Assembly (NCBI RefSeq): GCF_001624695.1
Contig: NZ_JSEP01000013.1
Location: 1-64,000, forward strand
Reading direction: 5' to 3'
Length of the DNA stretch: 64,000 bases
Source: Labrenzia sp. OB1
Lineage (GTDB): Bacteria > Pseudomonadota > Alphaproteobacteria > Rhizobiales > Stappiaceae
Positions 1 to 12,622 of this stretch are shown piece by piece. The position numbers and the translations under genes are program-made. Below the pieces are notes generated by a model. It searched no databases, was not told the DNA's origin, and worked only from the letters and a program-made list of their open reading frames with translations. Numbering within the stretch: position 1 is the first letter of the stretch; every line of letters begins with the position of its first letter.

Positions 1-2
1 CC

Positions 3-278
3 CATGGCGTGGTCATCCTTGATCAGGCCGGATGGCACACGTCAAACAAGCTCGCCATCCCGGACAACATCACACTCTTGCCTTTGCCACCCCGATCTCC
101 CGAACTCAATCCTGTCGAAAACCTATGGCAGTACATGCGAGAAAACTGGCTCTCAAACCGGGTCTTCAAGGACTACGACCAGATCGTCGACCTGTGCTGC
201 CGGGCCTGGAACACGCTCATCGATCAGCCATGGAAAATCATGTCAATCGGAATGCGTGACTGGGCGCATCGGTCCTGA
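3..278 (+). CDS. IS630-family transposase, C-terminal part (cut by window edge)
   Basis: The reading frame is open from the left edge and gives the last ~91 residues of an IS630-type DDE transposase. The pattern VILDQAGWHTS holds the second catalytic Asp, and PPRSPELNPVENLW holds the catalytic Glu in the context typical of this family. The start lies outside the window, so it is unknown whether the gene is intact. It ends about 40 nt before the IS1595 transposase, so the two elements abut or one is inserted in the other. Seen: the motifs. Inferred: family. Confidence 0.85.
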   Translation, partial: HGVVILDQAGWHTSNKLAIPDNITLLPLPPRSPELNPVENLWQYMRENWLSNRVFKDYDQIVDLCCRAWNTLIDQPWKIMSIGMRDWAHRS

Positions 279-321
279 ATTTTGTCGTTTGGTATAAGTC
301 GCCCGTTTTTTGGAGGCGACA

Positions 322-1416
322 ATGGTTGCGAAGAGAGAGCCGCGCGAGGACAGCCTGGAATGGCTGGAATGGCTGGAAAGGACGTATCCGACGGAGACAT
401 CTGTGCGGAGCCTGTTCGAGCGGCTCGTCTGGCCGAACGGCGCGCACTGCCCTCATTGCGGCTCCCTGGATGTCTGGCGTTTCCGGAAAAAGGGACGCTC
501 GTCCCGTGACGGTCTGTTCGAGTGTCGGCATTGCCGGGGGCAATTCACCGTTACGACGAAAACCCCGATGCACGCCACCAAGCTGCCGTTGCGCACCTGG
601 CTGAAGGCGCTCTACGTGACGCTCATATCCTCAAAGGGCATCTCATCCGTCATGCTGGCGAAGCAGATCGGCGTCCGGCAGCCGACGGCCTGGAAGATGG
701 CGCACGCGATCCGGGAGATGATGGACGACCGGGACAGTCTGCTCGACGGGATCGTCGAGGTCGACACGACCTACATGGGTGGGCGGCCGAGAAAGAACCT
801 GGATCCGCGATACAAACACGTCTATCGCCCGCGCGGAAAAGCGACGACGCGGCCGGAGGTAGCCGTAGCCGCGGAGCGTGGGGGACGCGTCAAGGCGGCG
901 TTCCTGTCGTCGTCAGCCAACAGTGAACAGATCGGCCGCTTCATGGGTCGGTTCATTTCGCCCGACGCCCACATCATTTCCGACGACGACAAGGCAATCG
1001 GTAAGGCGGCTCGCGCCTTCAAGGATCATGACACAGTTACTCACGGCAAGAAGCAGTATGCCCGGGGCAACGTCCATTCCAACACGGTCGAAGGCATCGC
1101 GGCCCTGTTGAAGCGGACGCAGCTGGGTATTTACAACCAGCTCAGTAAGCGCCATCTTCAGCGGTACATCGACGAGATCGTGTTCCGGAAGAACCAGCGC
1201 CGGACCATCGAGACAATCAACCAGAGGGACGGGACCGTGCAGGTTCAGTTCTATCACCGTCCGTTCATCGATCAGCTCGAGGAACTCCTGGTCAGGGCCG
1301 TCGGGAGGCAGGTCAGGAGATCGAACGAAGGTGGGCTAGAGTGGCCCTTGCCAATAGCCACGGGATATGCCCTCGCGCCCTCTATTGCTTTCACAAAGAC
1401 CATGTTTCAACGGTAG
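322..1416 (+). CDS. IS1595-family (ISXO2-like) transposase
   Basis: This is a 364-residue transposase of the IS1595/ISXO2-like group. The N-terminus carries a zinc ribbon (CPHCG, then CRHC about 25 residues later), followed by a small HTH-like segment (VRQPTAWKMAHAIREMM) and the ISXO2 DDE-like core with VEVDTTYMGG, IISDDDKAI and HSNTVEGIAALLKR. The ATG at 322 is preferred because GGAGG sits 5-9 nt upstream; an in-frame TTG at 310 has no such site. The C-terminal tail after the core has no recognisable motif. Terminal inverted repeats were not convincingly found. Confidence 0.9.
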   Translation: MVAKREPREDSLEWLEWLERTYPTETSVRSLFERLVWPNGAHCPHCGSLDVWRFRKKGRSSRDGLFECRHCRGQFTVTTKTPMHATKLPLRTWLKALYVTLISSKGISSVMLAKQIGVRQPTAWKMAHAIREMMDDRDSLLDGIVEVDTTYMGGRPRKNLDPRYKHVYRPRGKATTRPEVAVAAERGGRVKAAFLSSSANSEQIGRFMGRFISPDAHIISDDDKAIGKAARAFKDHDTVTHGKKQYARGNVHSNTVEGIAALLKRTQLGIYNQLSKRHLQRYIDEIVFRKNQRRTIETINQRDGTVQVQFYHRPFIDQLEELLVRAVGRQVRRSNEGGLEWPLPIATGYALAPSIAFTKTMFQR

Positions 1417-1519
1417 TATTTGACAAAATATCAGAATGGTTTTGGGAGAAAATGCACATCACCCATGAATCCATTGGCTGAAGCGGTTGCGAGCCAAGAT
1501 CCTCACCTGGGTTTCTAGT

Positions 1520-2068
1520 ATGAAGATAATTTTCTCAGTTATTGCGGCATTCCTAGCCGCATATTCCGCATGGGAATTTTCCCTGTACCGACACTACTTG
1601 AAGTTCGTTCCAGACGCGATGGATGTTTGGTGGGTGGATTACGCCTTGGAGGAAAGCTGGGGATTTGGTCCCGGTGGAAAGGAGGCGGGAATCATAGTTT
1701 TTGATATGCCGGTCAAGACCAAACAGCACTTGGCGAGCGGTGGACTGGATTGGCTCGAGAATATGCCGCCGAATGGTCGAAGTGGTTGGCAGGGGCGATA
1801 TCGAAATTGGAAATCAACTCCCATACCTGCCAATGAAAAATGGGCGGCTCCTGAAAACTGTTCCGATAGTCCGGAATCAAACGGATATCACTACAATTGC
1901 CCAAGCGTGACACGCTACCTGGGTGCCCTAATTCGTGTCGATCGCGATGTGGCTCAGATGGTGGACGAAGCCGTTTTCTCATCGGGGGCATATTACGCGT
2001 ATGGACGTGTCGGGATGATAATTCTAATCCCAGAGCGTGCTCGCATTGTGTACATCTACGCTGGGTAA
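1520..2068 (+). CDS. hypothetical membrane-anchored protein
   Basis: I do not recognise the family. The 182-residue product starts with one hydrophobic segment (about residues 2-17, IIFSVIAAFLAAYSAW) that may be a signal anchor. A mixed soluble domain rich in Trp and Tyr follows, with two Cys (APENC, HYNC). An in-frame TTG at 1487 could add 11 residues, but the ATG gives a cleaner anchor. It sits between mobile elements and a metabolic gene and is AT-richer than the core genes, so it may be accessory. Confidence 0.55.
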   Translation: MKIIFSVIAAFLAAYSAWEFSLYRHYLKFVPDAMDVWWVDYALEESWGFGPGGKEAGIIVFDMPVKTKQHLASGGLDWLENMPPNGRSGWQGRYRNWKSTPIPANEKWAAPENCSDSPESNGYHYNCPSVTRYLGALIRVDRDVAQMVDEAVFSSGAYYAYGRVGMIILIPERARIVYIYAG

Positions 2069-2287
2069 GCGAGGGTGCCTTTTTCCCAGAATCGGCCCAT
2101 TGGCTGAACCGTGCAGGTGTTGGCTCTATTTTCTCATAGCCTTTGTTTCGCGGATAGGTACGTATCTTTAATTACAGAAGGACGCAGACAACTCAGTTCG
2201 ACGCGTTAATATCCTCTAATCTGTCTTCAAGTGATTCCTTTCTTGGGCAGGTAACGGAGTTGCAAATTAGTTTTATGGGAGAAAATC

Positions 2288-4003
2288 ATGCGCGTCGCCG
2301 AACTTGTTCTTGAAGCTCTTTATCAACATGGCGTGCGTCAGGTTTTCGGCATTCCCGGAGATGCAATCAACGACTTTACCTATGCGCTTCACAATCGCTC
2401 CGACATGGATTTCGTTCTTGTCCGTCACGAAGAGGCCGGAGCCTTCGCCGCCTCGGCACAGGCCAAGCTGACAGGAGAGCTGAGCTGTTGCATGGGGACT
2501 GCGGGCGGTGGGTCGATCCATCTTCTGAACGGTCTTTACGATGCCAAGATGGACAAGGCACCGGTCATCGCAATCACCGGCCAGGTGGCAACCGATTTCA
2601 TTGGCACGGGTTATCATCAGGAAGTCGATACCGAACGCCTGTTTTCCGACGTTGCAGTCTATTCCAAGACGGTGATGGACCCGGGGCAGCTGCCGGGCAT
2701 CCTTCTTGAAGCCATCAAGGCGGCCTTGTCCGAACGCGGTCCGGCGCATATTTCCGTGCCTACCAACATTGCAGGCCGCAAGGTGCCCTTCATCCCGGGC
2801 AACCTGCAACTGGCGAAAGCTCAGTCACAGATCACTCCGGCGGACACGGCGTTGCGGCAGGCGGCCGATATGATCAACGGTTCGTCCAAGCCCGTGATCC
2901 TTGCCGGAATAGGTGGCGCTGAGGCGAAGGATGACATTCTGGAACTGGCCGCGAAACTGAAGGCACCGATCGTGCGCACGCTGCGGGCCAAGGACTGGAT
3001 TGACGAGCGTCACGTCGATTGTGTCGGCGGACTGGGGCTTCTCGGCGGGCGGGCCGGTTCCAAGGCGATGGACGGGTGCGACTGCCTGATCATGCTGGGG
3101 ACAGATTACCCTTATGTCGATTTCTATCCGAAGTCGGCGAAGACGATTCAGGTCGATCGGGATATCCGGCAACTTGGAAAGCGGACGACGATCGATGTGC
3201 CTCTTCATGGCGATGTCGGATCGACGCTGAAGGCCCTTGTTCCGCTGATTACGGACAAATCCTCCGAGGGCTTCCGGCAAAGTATCCGGGAGATTCACGA
3301 AAAGGAACGCAAAAGCTGGGTGAAGGAGGAAACGTCGTCGGATACGCCTTTGAAACCGCAGACGGTTCTGGCGACGGTCGGCGATCTGGCGCCCGAAAAT
3401 GCCGTGTTCCTGTGCGACACGGGTACGGTGACCGCATGGTCCGCCCGACATCTGCAGGTACACGACGGCCAGCGGTTCGTGCTTTCCGCCTGCCTTGGGA
3501 CAATGGCATTCGCCATGTCGGGTGCGCTGGGCGCCCAGCTCAAGTTTCCGGACCGGCCGGTTGTTGCGCTCGCCGGCGACGGCGGGTTCGCCATGCTGAT
3601 GGCCGATTTCGTCACAGCCGTGCGCTACGAGCTGCCGATCACCGTGGTGATCCTTGAAAACAAGAAGCTCGGCTTCATCGCGCTGGAACAGGAAGGCAAG
3701 GGACTGCCCGAGCATTCCATCGATCTCGTCAATCCGGATTTTGTCGCATTCGCCAAGGCCTGCGGCGGTGTGGGGCTTCGCGCCGACAGTTACGACAGCC
3801 TGCAGTCAGCGCTCAAAGAGGCTTTCAGCAACAATCTGCCCACGGTCATCAACGCCGTGGTTGACCCTGAGGCGCTCATTGTCCCGCCCGAAATCAACAT
3901 GAGCCAAGCCTATCATTTCGGTCTCGCCAAAACGCGGGAAAGTTTCGAGACAATCGAAAATGCATTCAGGGGGCGTCACGGCAAGAAGGATGCGGATGAC
4001 TGA
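2288..4003 (+). CDS. TPP-dependent pyruvate oxidase / pyruvate:quinone dehydrogenase-like enzyme
   Basis: This is a 571-residue thiamine-diphosphate enzyme of the acetolactate synthase/pyruvate oxidase superfamily. The N-terminal Pyr domain has the activating Glu (VLVRHEEAGAFAA). A central FAD/DHAP-type domain contains LGTDYPYVDFYP, matching the same region of E. coli PoxB. The C-terminal PP domain has the ThDP/Mg motif GDGGFAMLMADF. The C-terminal PPEI-SQA-GFxL-type stretch also resembles PoxB. The expected reaction is oxidative decarboxylation of pyruvate to acetate with electrons to quinone, but a sulfoacetaldehyde acetyltransferase or another 2-oxoacid decarboxylase cannot be excluded. 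The gene is monocistronic with 219 nt of upstream DNA. Confidence 0.75.
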   Translation: MRVAELVLEALYQHGVRQVFGIPGDAINDFTYALHNRSDMDFVLVRHEEAGAFAASAQAKLTGELSCCMGTAGGGSIHLLNGLYDAKMDKAPVIAITGQVATDFIGTGYHQEVDTERLFSDVAVYSKTVMDPGQLPGILLEAIKAALSERGPAHISVPTNIAGRKVPFIPGNLQLAKAQSQITPADTALRQAADMINGSSKPVILAGIGGAEAKDDILELAAKLKAPIVRTLRAKDWIDERHVDCVGGLGLLGGRAGSKAMDGCDCLIMLGTDYPYVDFYPKSAKTIQVDRDIRQLGKRTTIDVPLHGDVGSTLKALVPLITDKSSEGFRQSIREIHEKERKSWVKEETSSDTPLKPQTVLATVGDLAPENAVFLCDTGTVTAWSARHLQVHDGQRFVLSACLGTMAFAMSGALGAQLKFPDRPVVALAGDGGFAMLMADFVTAVRYELPITVVILENKKLGFIALEQEGKGLPEHSIDLVNPDFVAFAKACGGVGLRADSYDSLQSALKEAFSNNLPTVINAVVDPEALIVPPEINMSQAYHFGLAKTRESFETIENAFRGRHGKKDADD

Positions 4004-4075
4004 CCGGATCACCCGGCGTGATCGGCCTGAAGCATATCGCGTTCCTGCGAATGCGGTGTGTTGCCAACCCGAACT

Positions 4076-4972
4076 CTAGTAAACCCACTTTTCCGCGCTG
4101 GTGAGCAGAAACTCACGGAAGGCCGTGACACGGGCCGTGTTCTTCAGTTCTGACGGGTAGACGAAATAGGTGTCGAATATGGGCACCTTGTCTTCCTGTT
4201 CCGTCAGGAGCGGAACCAGGGTCGTCCCCTGGTCGATGATATAGTCCGGCAGGATGGCGATGCCGACACCTGACTGGACGGCGCGTTTGATGGCGACAAG
4301 GTTGTTGGCCTTGAGTACGGAACGGCGCGGATTGGTTGCCGCGCGCCCGGCGGTCTCCAGCCAGTTCATGGATCGCAGGTAGGCGGGCGCCTGTTCTCCG
4401 AACGTTATGATGCGGTGGTTGTCCAGATCCTCGATGGAAACCGGAGCCCCGAAGCGCTGCAGATATTCCGGCGCGGCATAGACATGAAAATGCACCGTGA
4501 ACAGTTTGCGTTGAATGAGATCGGGCTGAGTAGGCTGGCGCAGGCGGATGGCGACATCGGCTTCGCGCATACCTAGGTCCAGCTCATCGTCGTCGAAGAT
4601 CAGGTGCAGGTCCACGTCCGGATAAAGATCGATGAAGTTCTTGATGCGCGAAGTGAGCCAGGTCGAGCCAAGGCCGACCGTGGTTGTGACCCTCAGCGCG
4701 CCCGAGGGCTTCTCCTTGCTGTCGGTGAGGCTGGTTTGCACCGCGTCCAGCTTCATCATGACATCGCTGGCGGTTCTGTAGAGCAGGTCGCCCTGTTCGG
4801 TCAGCAGGAGGCCGCGCGCATGGCGGTGGAAGAGGGCTACGCCCAGATCCTGTTCCAGTGCGCTGACCTGCCGGCTGACGGCTGACTGGCTCATGTGCAG
4901 CGTGTCACCCGCGTGGGTGAAGCTGCCCGCCTGAGCGGCCGCATGAAAAATACGTAGCTTGTCCCAGTCCAT
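4076..4972 (-). CDS. lsrB: LysR-family regulator, LsrB/VtlR type
   Basis: This is a 298-residue LysR-type regulator. The winged HTH is at residues 1-60 (LRIFHAAAQAGSFTHAGDTLHMSQSAVSRQVSALEQDLG) and an effector-binding domain of normal length follows. It starts 29 nt after the trxB stop on the same strand. The trxB-lsrB arrangement is conserved in rhizobia and Brucella, where LsrB/VtlR controls redox, envelope and small-RNA (abcR) genes. The name rests on this synteny and the fold; its targets here are unknown. It is probably cotranscribed with trxB. Confidence 0.8.
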   Translation of the reverse strand: MDWDKLRIFHAAAQAGSFTHAGDTLHMSQSAVSRQVSALEQDLGVALFHRHARGLLLTEQGDLLYRTASDVMMKLDAVQTSLTDSKEKPSGALRVTTTVGLGSTWLTSRIKNFIDLYPDVDLHLIFDDDELDLGMREADVAIRLRQPTQPDLIQRKLFTVHFHVYAAPEYLQRFGAPVSIEDLDNHRIITFGEQAPAYLRSMNWLETAGRAATNPRRSVLKANNLVAIKRAVQSGVGIAILPDYIIDQGTTLVPLLTEQEDKVPIFDTYFVYPSELKNTARVTAFREFLLTSAEKWVY

Positions 4973-5001
4973 GCGAGCCCCTTCCGGAGGACGTCTGCGG
5001 C

Positions 5002-5979
5002 CTATTCTGCCGCCTGTCGTGTGGATGCCGCTTCATGTTCGGCCAGAAACTTCTCCGCTTCAAGGGCCGCCATGCAGCCCATGCCGGCCGCGGTGACCGC
5101 CTGGCGGTAGATATCGTCGGTCACATCACCTGCGGCGAAGACCCCCGGAATGGAGGTTTTGGTCGAGTCCGGTGCTGTTTGCAGGTATCCGTTCGGCTTC
5201 AGGTTCAGCTGATCCTTGAAGAGCTCCACGGACGGAGCATGGCCGATCGCGATGAAGACACCATCTGTGGAAACTTCACGCAATTCACCCGTGGTGGCAT
5301 GCTTCAGGCGGATGCCGGTCACGGCTTTGGGGATGCCGCCGCCAAGAATCTCGTCGACCTGGTGATCCCAGATCACCTCGATCTTGGGATTCTGGAAGAG
5401 GCGGTCCTGCAGTATCTTCTCGGCCCGCAAGCTGTCGCGGCGGTGTACCAGTGTGACCTTGCTTGCCAGGTTTGCAAGGTAAAGCGCTTCTTCCACAGCG
5501 GTATTGCCGCCCCCGACCACGACAACCTCCTTGTTGCGGTAGAAAAAGCCGTCGCAGGTCGCGCATGCGGAAACGCCGGCGCCCATGTAGTCCTGTTCGG
5601 ATGAAAGGCCCAGCCAGCGGGCCTGGGCACCGGTGGCGATGACGAGCGTGTCTGTCGTGAAGGTCGTGCCGCTGTCGGCCTCAAGCCGGAACGGCCGCTG
5701 GCTGAGGTCCGCGCTGACGATGGTGTCGTGGATAATCTTGGTGCCGACATTCTCGGCCTGCTTCTGCATCTGCTCCATCAGCCAGGGGCCCATGACAGGA
5801 TCCGCGAAGCCCGGGTAGTTTTCGACATCGGTTGTGATGGTCAGCTGACCTCCTGGCTGAATTCCGGCGACCAGCGTCGGCTCGATCATGGCGCGGGCCG
5901 CGTAGATTGCCGCCGTGTATCCGGCCGGACCGGAGCCGATGATCAGAAGTTTGCTGTGTTGCGTGCTCATGAAGCGCAT
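5002..5979 (-). CDS. trxB: thioredoxin-disulfide reductase
   Basis: This is a 325-residue low-molecular-weight thioredoxin reductase that uses NADPH to reduce thioredoxin in the cytoplasm. It shows the FAD dinucleotide fold (IIGSGPAGYTAAIYAARA, residues 13-30), the redox centre CATC at 139-142, the NADPH-binding GGGNTAVEEALYLA and the C-terminal FAD motif GVFAAGDVTD. A second ATG (5970) could be the start instead: AGGAG lies 3 nt before the first ATG and 12 nt before the second. It is followed by lsrB, probably as one transcript. Confidence 0.95.
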   Translation of the reverse strand: MRFMSTQHSKLLIIGSGPAGYTAAIYAARAMIEPTLVAGIQPGGQLTITTDVENYPGFADPVMGPWLMEQMQKQAENVGTKIIHDTIVSADLSQRPFRLEADSGTTFTTDTLVIATGAQARWLGLSSEQDYMGAGVSACATCDGFFYRNKEVVVVGGGNTAVEEALYLANLASKVTLVHRRDSLRAEKILQDRLFQNPKIEVIWDHQVDEILGGGIPKAVTGIRLKHATTGELREVSTDGVFIAIGHAPSVELFKDQLNLKPNGYLQTAPDSTKTSIPGVFAAGDVTDDIYRQAVTAAGMGCMAALEAEKFLAEHEAASTRQAAE

Positions 5980-6033
5980 CTTCTCCTGTTATAGCCTTAC
6001 GCTTTGATCTGTCCCGGGCCGGTGCTGCCAGCG

Positions 6034-7038
6034 TCAGCCGGCCAGGGGGGCATTGCCCTGCAGCCGCGATGCCGCAAAGTCGGCAAGAATGCGTTCTGCG
6101 ATCAAGGGCGTTGCGTCAATCGGGTCGTAGGTAGTGGTTTTCAGCGGACCTGGAAAGGGGTGAGTGACATCGAGTTGCCTTAATGTGTCCAAAAACCGGG
6201 TGATCTTGCCGTGACCGCCGCTTGGATGGAACACATGAACCGGTTTTCCGGTGGCGGCGGCCTCGCCAATCATGTTGGTGGAGTCCGCCGTGGCGACAAT
6301 GGCATCGGCCTTTGCAAGGTAAAATCCGAGCGGGTTCGAAGTCTCTCCCGTCCAGTACAGGTGTCCTCCGGATTTCGCCAGACTGGCCAGGCCATAAGCG
6401 AGGCCGGGTGGCGTCCGGCGGGAGGCGGTGATCATGAGAGCGGCACCGTCATCGCGCGCGATCCGGCGCAGCCCGTTCAACAACCGGTTCTGGTCCTCTT
6501 CGGTAAAAGTGTGATGACGGCTTTCCCCGCCGATCAGCACCGCGACCCGGGGCCGGTTGAGGGCGTCGATTTCTGGAACCGTCTGCGCTCGCAGTTTCGC
6601 CAGCTTTGCGGCCGGGAAACCGTGAGGCGAAGTCGGTGTCGCCAGAACGTTCCGCCCGCGCAGCTTGTCGTGTTCGGGAACCCATATCAGATCCGCTGTA
6701 TTTGCTCCGGTGCGCGGGTCCTTCAAGAAGACGGTGAATGTGCGGCCCCGGGAGATCCGCTTGAGGCGGCGCAGATAACCGACAGCGCGGCGGCCCGAGG
6801 CGATCACGATATCGGGATAGGGCGGGGCGAGTGGACTGCCCGGTCTTCCTTCCCGCTCCCGCGGGTCGGTCGGGCCGAAAGGCAGCCACCACGAAAAGGG
6901 AGGTCGCGGGGCTACAAGCCGCGCTTCACAGGGACAGTTCAAGGCGTCCGCGACGCCGGTGCACTGGGCGAGGTCGCCGGCTTTGCCATCGGTCAGGATC
7001 CAGACAGAGGAAGGGGCAGTCTCGAGCGGTCTCGTCAT
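6034..7038 (-). CDS. ELM1/DUF1022-family protein
   Basis: The product of 334 residues matches the bacterial 'mitochondrial fission ELM1' family. Its N-terminal signature is SSVWILTDGKAGDLAQCTGVADAL, and the C-terminal half is glycosyltransferase-like (ADAIVATADSTNMIGEAAATGKPVHVF). The biochemical role in bacteria is not established; the fold suggests a nucleotide-sugar or lipid-linked substrate. The ATG at 7038 is preferred, with GGGGA about 11 nt upstream. An upstream ATG at 7119 would add 27 residues of low-quality sequence without a ribosome-binding site. It is divergent from the Lrp gene. Confidence 0.75.
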   Translation of the reverse strand: MTRPLETAPSSVWILTDGKAGDLAQCTGVADALNCPCEARLVAPRPPFSWWLPFGPTDPREREGRPGSPLAPPYPDIVIASGRRAVGYLRRLKRISRGRTFTVFLKDPRTGANTADLIWVPEHDKLRGRNVLATPTSPHGFPAAKLAKLRAQTVPEIDALNRPRVAVLIGGESRHHTFTEEDQNRLLNGLRRIARDDGAALMITASRRTPPGLAYGLASLAKSGGHLYWTGETSNPLGFYLAKADAIVATADSTNMIGEAAATGKPVHVFHPSGGHGKITRFLDTLRQLDVTHPFPGPLKTTTYDPIDATPLIAERILADFAASRLQGNAPLAG

Positions 7039-7273
7039 TTTTGGCGAGGTTCCCCAACCTAATGTTTCGAGATCGTGCGTGATTTTGTTATAGTCTTGCA
7101 CAAACGCGCAAAAAATCATAATCCGACACTCAGGATACGTTAGCTCGGGATTCTCTTATCCTGCAAGACGCCCGGGCCGGTTCGGTGGCAACAACCCACA
7201 TTTAGTTCAACCGGCTTTCACACAGATCCGCAGGAAAGCCGGTCTGGCCAAGCTGAGTTTGAAGGAGAAAGAT

Positions 7274-7741
7274 TTGAAAGCGCGGCTTGATGCCATTGAC
7301 TGGCAGATCCTGAAGGAACTGCAAGACGACGGCCGGATGACCAATGTTGAACTGGCAAGGCGCGTCGGCATTTCCGCACCGCCCTGTTTGCGCCGGGTCA
7401 GGGCGCTGGAGGATGCCGGTCTCATTCTGGGATACCGGACACTGCTGGATGAAAAGCAGCTCGGCTACGATGTCACGGCCTTCGCGATGGTCGGGCTTCA
7501 CAGTCAGACCGAGGCCGATCTGATCGCCTTTGAGGAGACGGTGCAGAAATGGCCTCTGGTGCGGGAAAGTTACATGCTTTCCGGCGAAGTCGATTTTCTG
7601 CTGAAATGCGTTGCCCCGGATCTGCAGACCTTCCAGAATTTCGTGATCCGCGACCTGACTGCCGCGCCGAATGTGGACAGCGTCCGTACGGCGCTGACCA
7701 TCCGCCGGACCAAATACGAACCGGTCGTACCCATCGATTGA
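7274..7741 (+). CDS. Lrp/AsnC-family transcriptional regulator
   Basis: This is a 155-residue Lrp-type regulator. The N-terminal HTH is IDWQILKELQDDGRMTNVELARRVGISAPPCLRRVRALEDAGLI, and an amino-acid-sensing RAM/AsnC domain follows (VRESYMLSGEVDFLLKCVAPDLQTF). I place the start at a TTG (7274) because GGAGA lies 5 nt upstream. The other candidate TTG, at 7259, would place this Shine-Dalgarno inside the gene. It lies divergent from the ELM1-family gene, close to trxB-lsrB, as in other Hyphomicrobiales. The effector is not predictable from sequence. Confidence 0.9.
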   Translation: MKARLDAIDWQILKELQDDGRMTNVELARRVGISAPPCLRRVRALEDAGLILGYRTLLDEKQLGYDVTAFAMVGLHSQTEADLIAFEETVQKWPLVRESYMLSGEVDFLLKCVAPDLQTFQNFVIRDLTAAPNVDSVRTALTIRRTKYEPVVPID

Positions 7742-7773
7742 CTGATTTTGAAGTCGCTGGATATTTTCAGAGT

Positions 7774-7876
7774 GTGTCGCGTTAAATTGAGTCCGGGAAA
7801 TCGCCTGAACGCATTTGCAATGCGAACGCTGTTTCGAGCGTCTTCCAGCACCCGTTAAGCTGCTTCACCGCGACAC
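7774..7876. repeat. intergenic inverted repeat, possible RIME-like element
   Basis: Arms GTGTCGCG (7774-7781) and CGCGACAC (7869-7876) are perfect complements about 90 nt apart, with partial complementarity continuing inward (TTAAA versus GTGAA). The block fills the gap between the convergent Lrp and membrane-protein genes. Short palindromic intergenic mosaics are common in Hyphomicrobiales genomes; the assignment here is a guess from layout. Confidence 0.35.
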
Positions 7877-7879
7877 GCC

Positions 7880-8365
7880 CTAGCTGAGAACTTGGCCGGT
7901 CCGCTGTGTGACATTGTGAATTTTTCGCCGTAGCCGGCCGATCAGGGAAATGTCCCGGAGTGCGGCCGCGACCAGTGTGAAGGCAATACTCAGCAAAAGG
8001 CACGTGGTCAGGATCGCGACCGGCAGCAACTGATCATAGTGGAACGTATCCAACACCTGATCGACCGGCTCGACACCGGAATACACGCGGCTGCGAATGA
8101 TCTCCCTGTAGGGATCAAGCGGAAGTGTACCGTGTTTCAGGTAGCGAAGACCGAAAACGACAATGATCACGCTCGCGGCGAAAACGGCCAGGAAGCCGAA
8201 TATGCGCAACGCGAAGCCGATGGCGCGCTCTTTCCTTCGAGAGACAAGCCGCTTGAAAATCCCTCGCTCAGCGCCGCTCAACCTGGAATAGACAATCCAG
8301 CGATAGATCCACAGCGGGATCGCCGCGACCAATAGCCAGACCGCAATAACGTTGAAAACCATCAA
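7880..8365 (-). CDS. small inner-membrane protein of unknown function
   Basis: The 161-residue product has three hydrophobic helices: about residues 3-27 (FNVIAVWLLVAAIPLWIY), 49-73 (GFALRIFGFLAVFAASVIIVVFGL) and 113-135 (LLPVAILTTCLLLSIAFTLVAAAL). Basic loops between and after them (FKRLVSRRKER, GRLRRKIH) suggest an inner-membrane protein with cytoplasmic positive patches. No family was recognised. Two adjacent start ATGs exist (8365 and 8362). Confidence 0.7.
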   Translation of the reverse strand: MMVFNVIAVWLLVAAIPLWIYRWIVYSRLSGAERGIFKRLVSRRKERAIGFALRIFGFLAVFAASVIIVVFGLRYLKHGTLPLDPYREIIRSRVYSGVEPVDQVLDTFHYDQLLPVAILTTCLLLSIAFTLVAAALRDISLIGRLRRKIHNVTQRTGQVLS

Positions 8366-8504
8366 ATGCCCTCCGACACATATCGGTCTACCTTAACGGG
8401 TGGCCGGCAGGCGTCAAAGGGCAAGCTTGCGCGAGTTGACAAAGAGGCCACCCTGATCCCGGAGACACCGATCGGAGATATCCGACCGGACAAGGTCAGG
8501 TTGG

Positions 8505-8978
8505 TCAGCCGAATTTCACTTCAACGATCTCGTAGGAATGAGACCCGCCTGGTGCGGACACTTCAACGCTGTCGCCGACGGTCTTGCCGATCAGGGCGCG
8601 GGCGATCGGCGAGGAAATCGATACCTTGTTCTGCTTCACGTCGGATTCAACGTCGCCGACGATCATGTAGTGCTTTTTTTCTTCCGTATCTTCGTCGATC
8701 AGGAAAACCGTCGCGCCGAACTTGACGATGTCGCCGGAGAGTTTGGTCACGTCAATGACTTCCGCCCGGGACAATTTGTCCTCCAGCTCGCCAATGCGGC
8801 CCTCGTTGTGACTCTGGGCTTCTTTCGCGGCATGGTATTCTGCATTTTCCGACAGGTCGCCATGCGCACGCGCCTCAGAAATGGCATCTACGATGCGCGG
8901 ACGCTCAACCGTTGTACGTTGCCTCAGTTCATCCTGAAGCATTTTGTACCCGGCGGAGGTCATCGGAACTTTTTCCAT
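8505..8978 (-). CDS. greA: transcription elongation factor GreA
   Basis: This is a 157-residue GreA, full length. The N-terminal coiled coil carries the catalytic tip GDLSENAEY with acidic residues D41 and E44, which coordinate Mg in the RNA polymerase secondary channel. The C-terminal FKBP-like domain has the typical [20 protein letters not shown]. It rescues backtracked RNA polymerase by stimulating transcript cleavage. It follows carB on the same strand after a strong terminator, so it probably has its own promoter. Confidence 0.97.
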   Translation of the reverse strand: MEKVPMTSAGYKMLQDELRQRTTVERPRIVDAISEARAHGDLSENAEYHAAKEAQSHNEGRIGELEDKLSRAEVIDVTKLSGDIVKFGATVFLIDEDTEEKKHYMIVGDVESDVKQNKVSISSPIARALIGKTVGDSVEVSAPGGSHSYEIVEVKFG

Positions 8979-9040
8979 GGGTCTCAGACCTTCAGCTTAT
9001 TGGGTCCCCCTTCCTGAGGACCACGCTTCAAAAACAAACC

Positions 9041-9067
9041 AAGCCGGGAAAGGTGCGCTTTCCCGGC
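9041..9067 (-). terminator. Rho-independent terminator after carB
   Basis: A perfect 10-bp stem with a 5-nt loop (arms GCCGGGAAAG and CTTTCCCGGC, 9043-9067) lies 20 nt after the carB stop. On the minus strand it is followed by a T-rich tail (TTGGTTTGTTTTTG). Confidence 0.85.
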
Positions 9068-9087
9068 CGGTCGCGTGTATATTAGAC

Positions 9088-12450
<3,363 letters not shown>

Positions 12451-12622
12451 CTCGGCTCGCGGCTCGTGGCGGCCAATCCGGATTAGCGGGCCCGCTATTC
12501 GGTCTGGCTCGGGTCTGAAGTGAATGACGGTGTTGGCTGAGCGCGTCTTATAGGGAAAAGCGAAGCGCTAGGAAACCCCGGCAGGCCAAAGAGGCGCTGT
12601 TTTCCTGCTCGGAGAGAAAAGT

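Noticed and set aside
278-1440. Terminal inverted repeats of the IS1595 element
   Set aside because: Only a short ATTTTGTC match was seen between the sequences near 278 and, in reverse complement, near 1428; too short to define ends.
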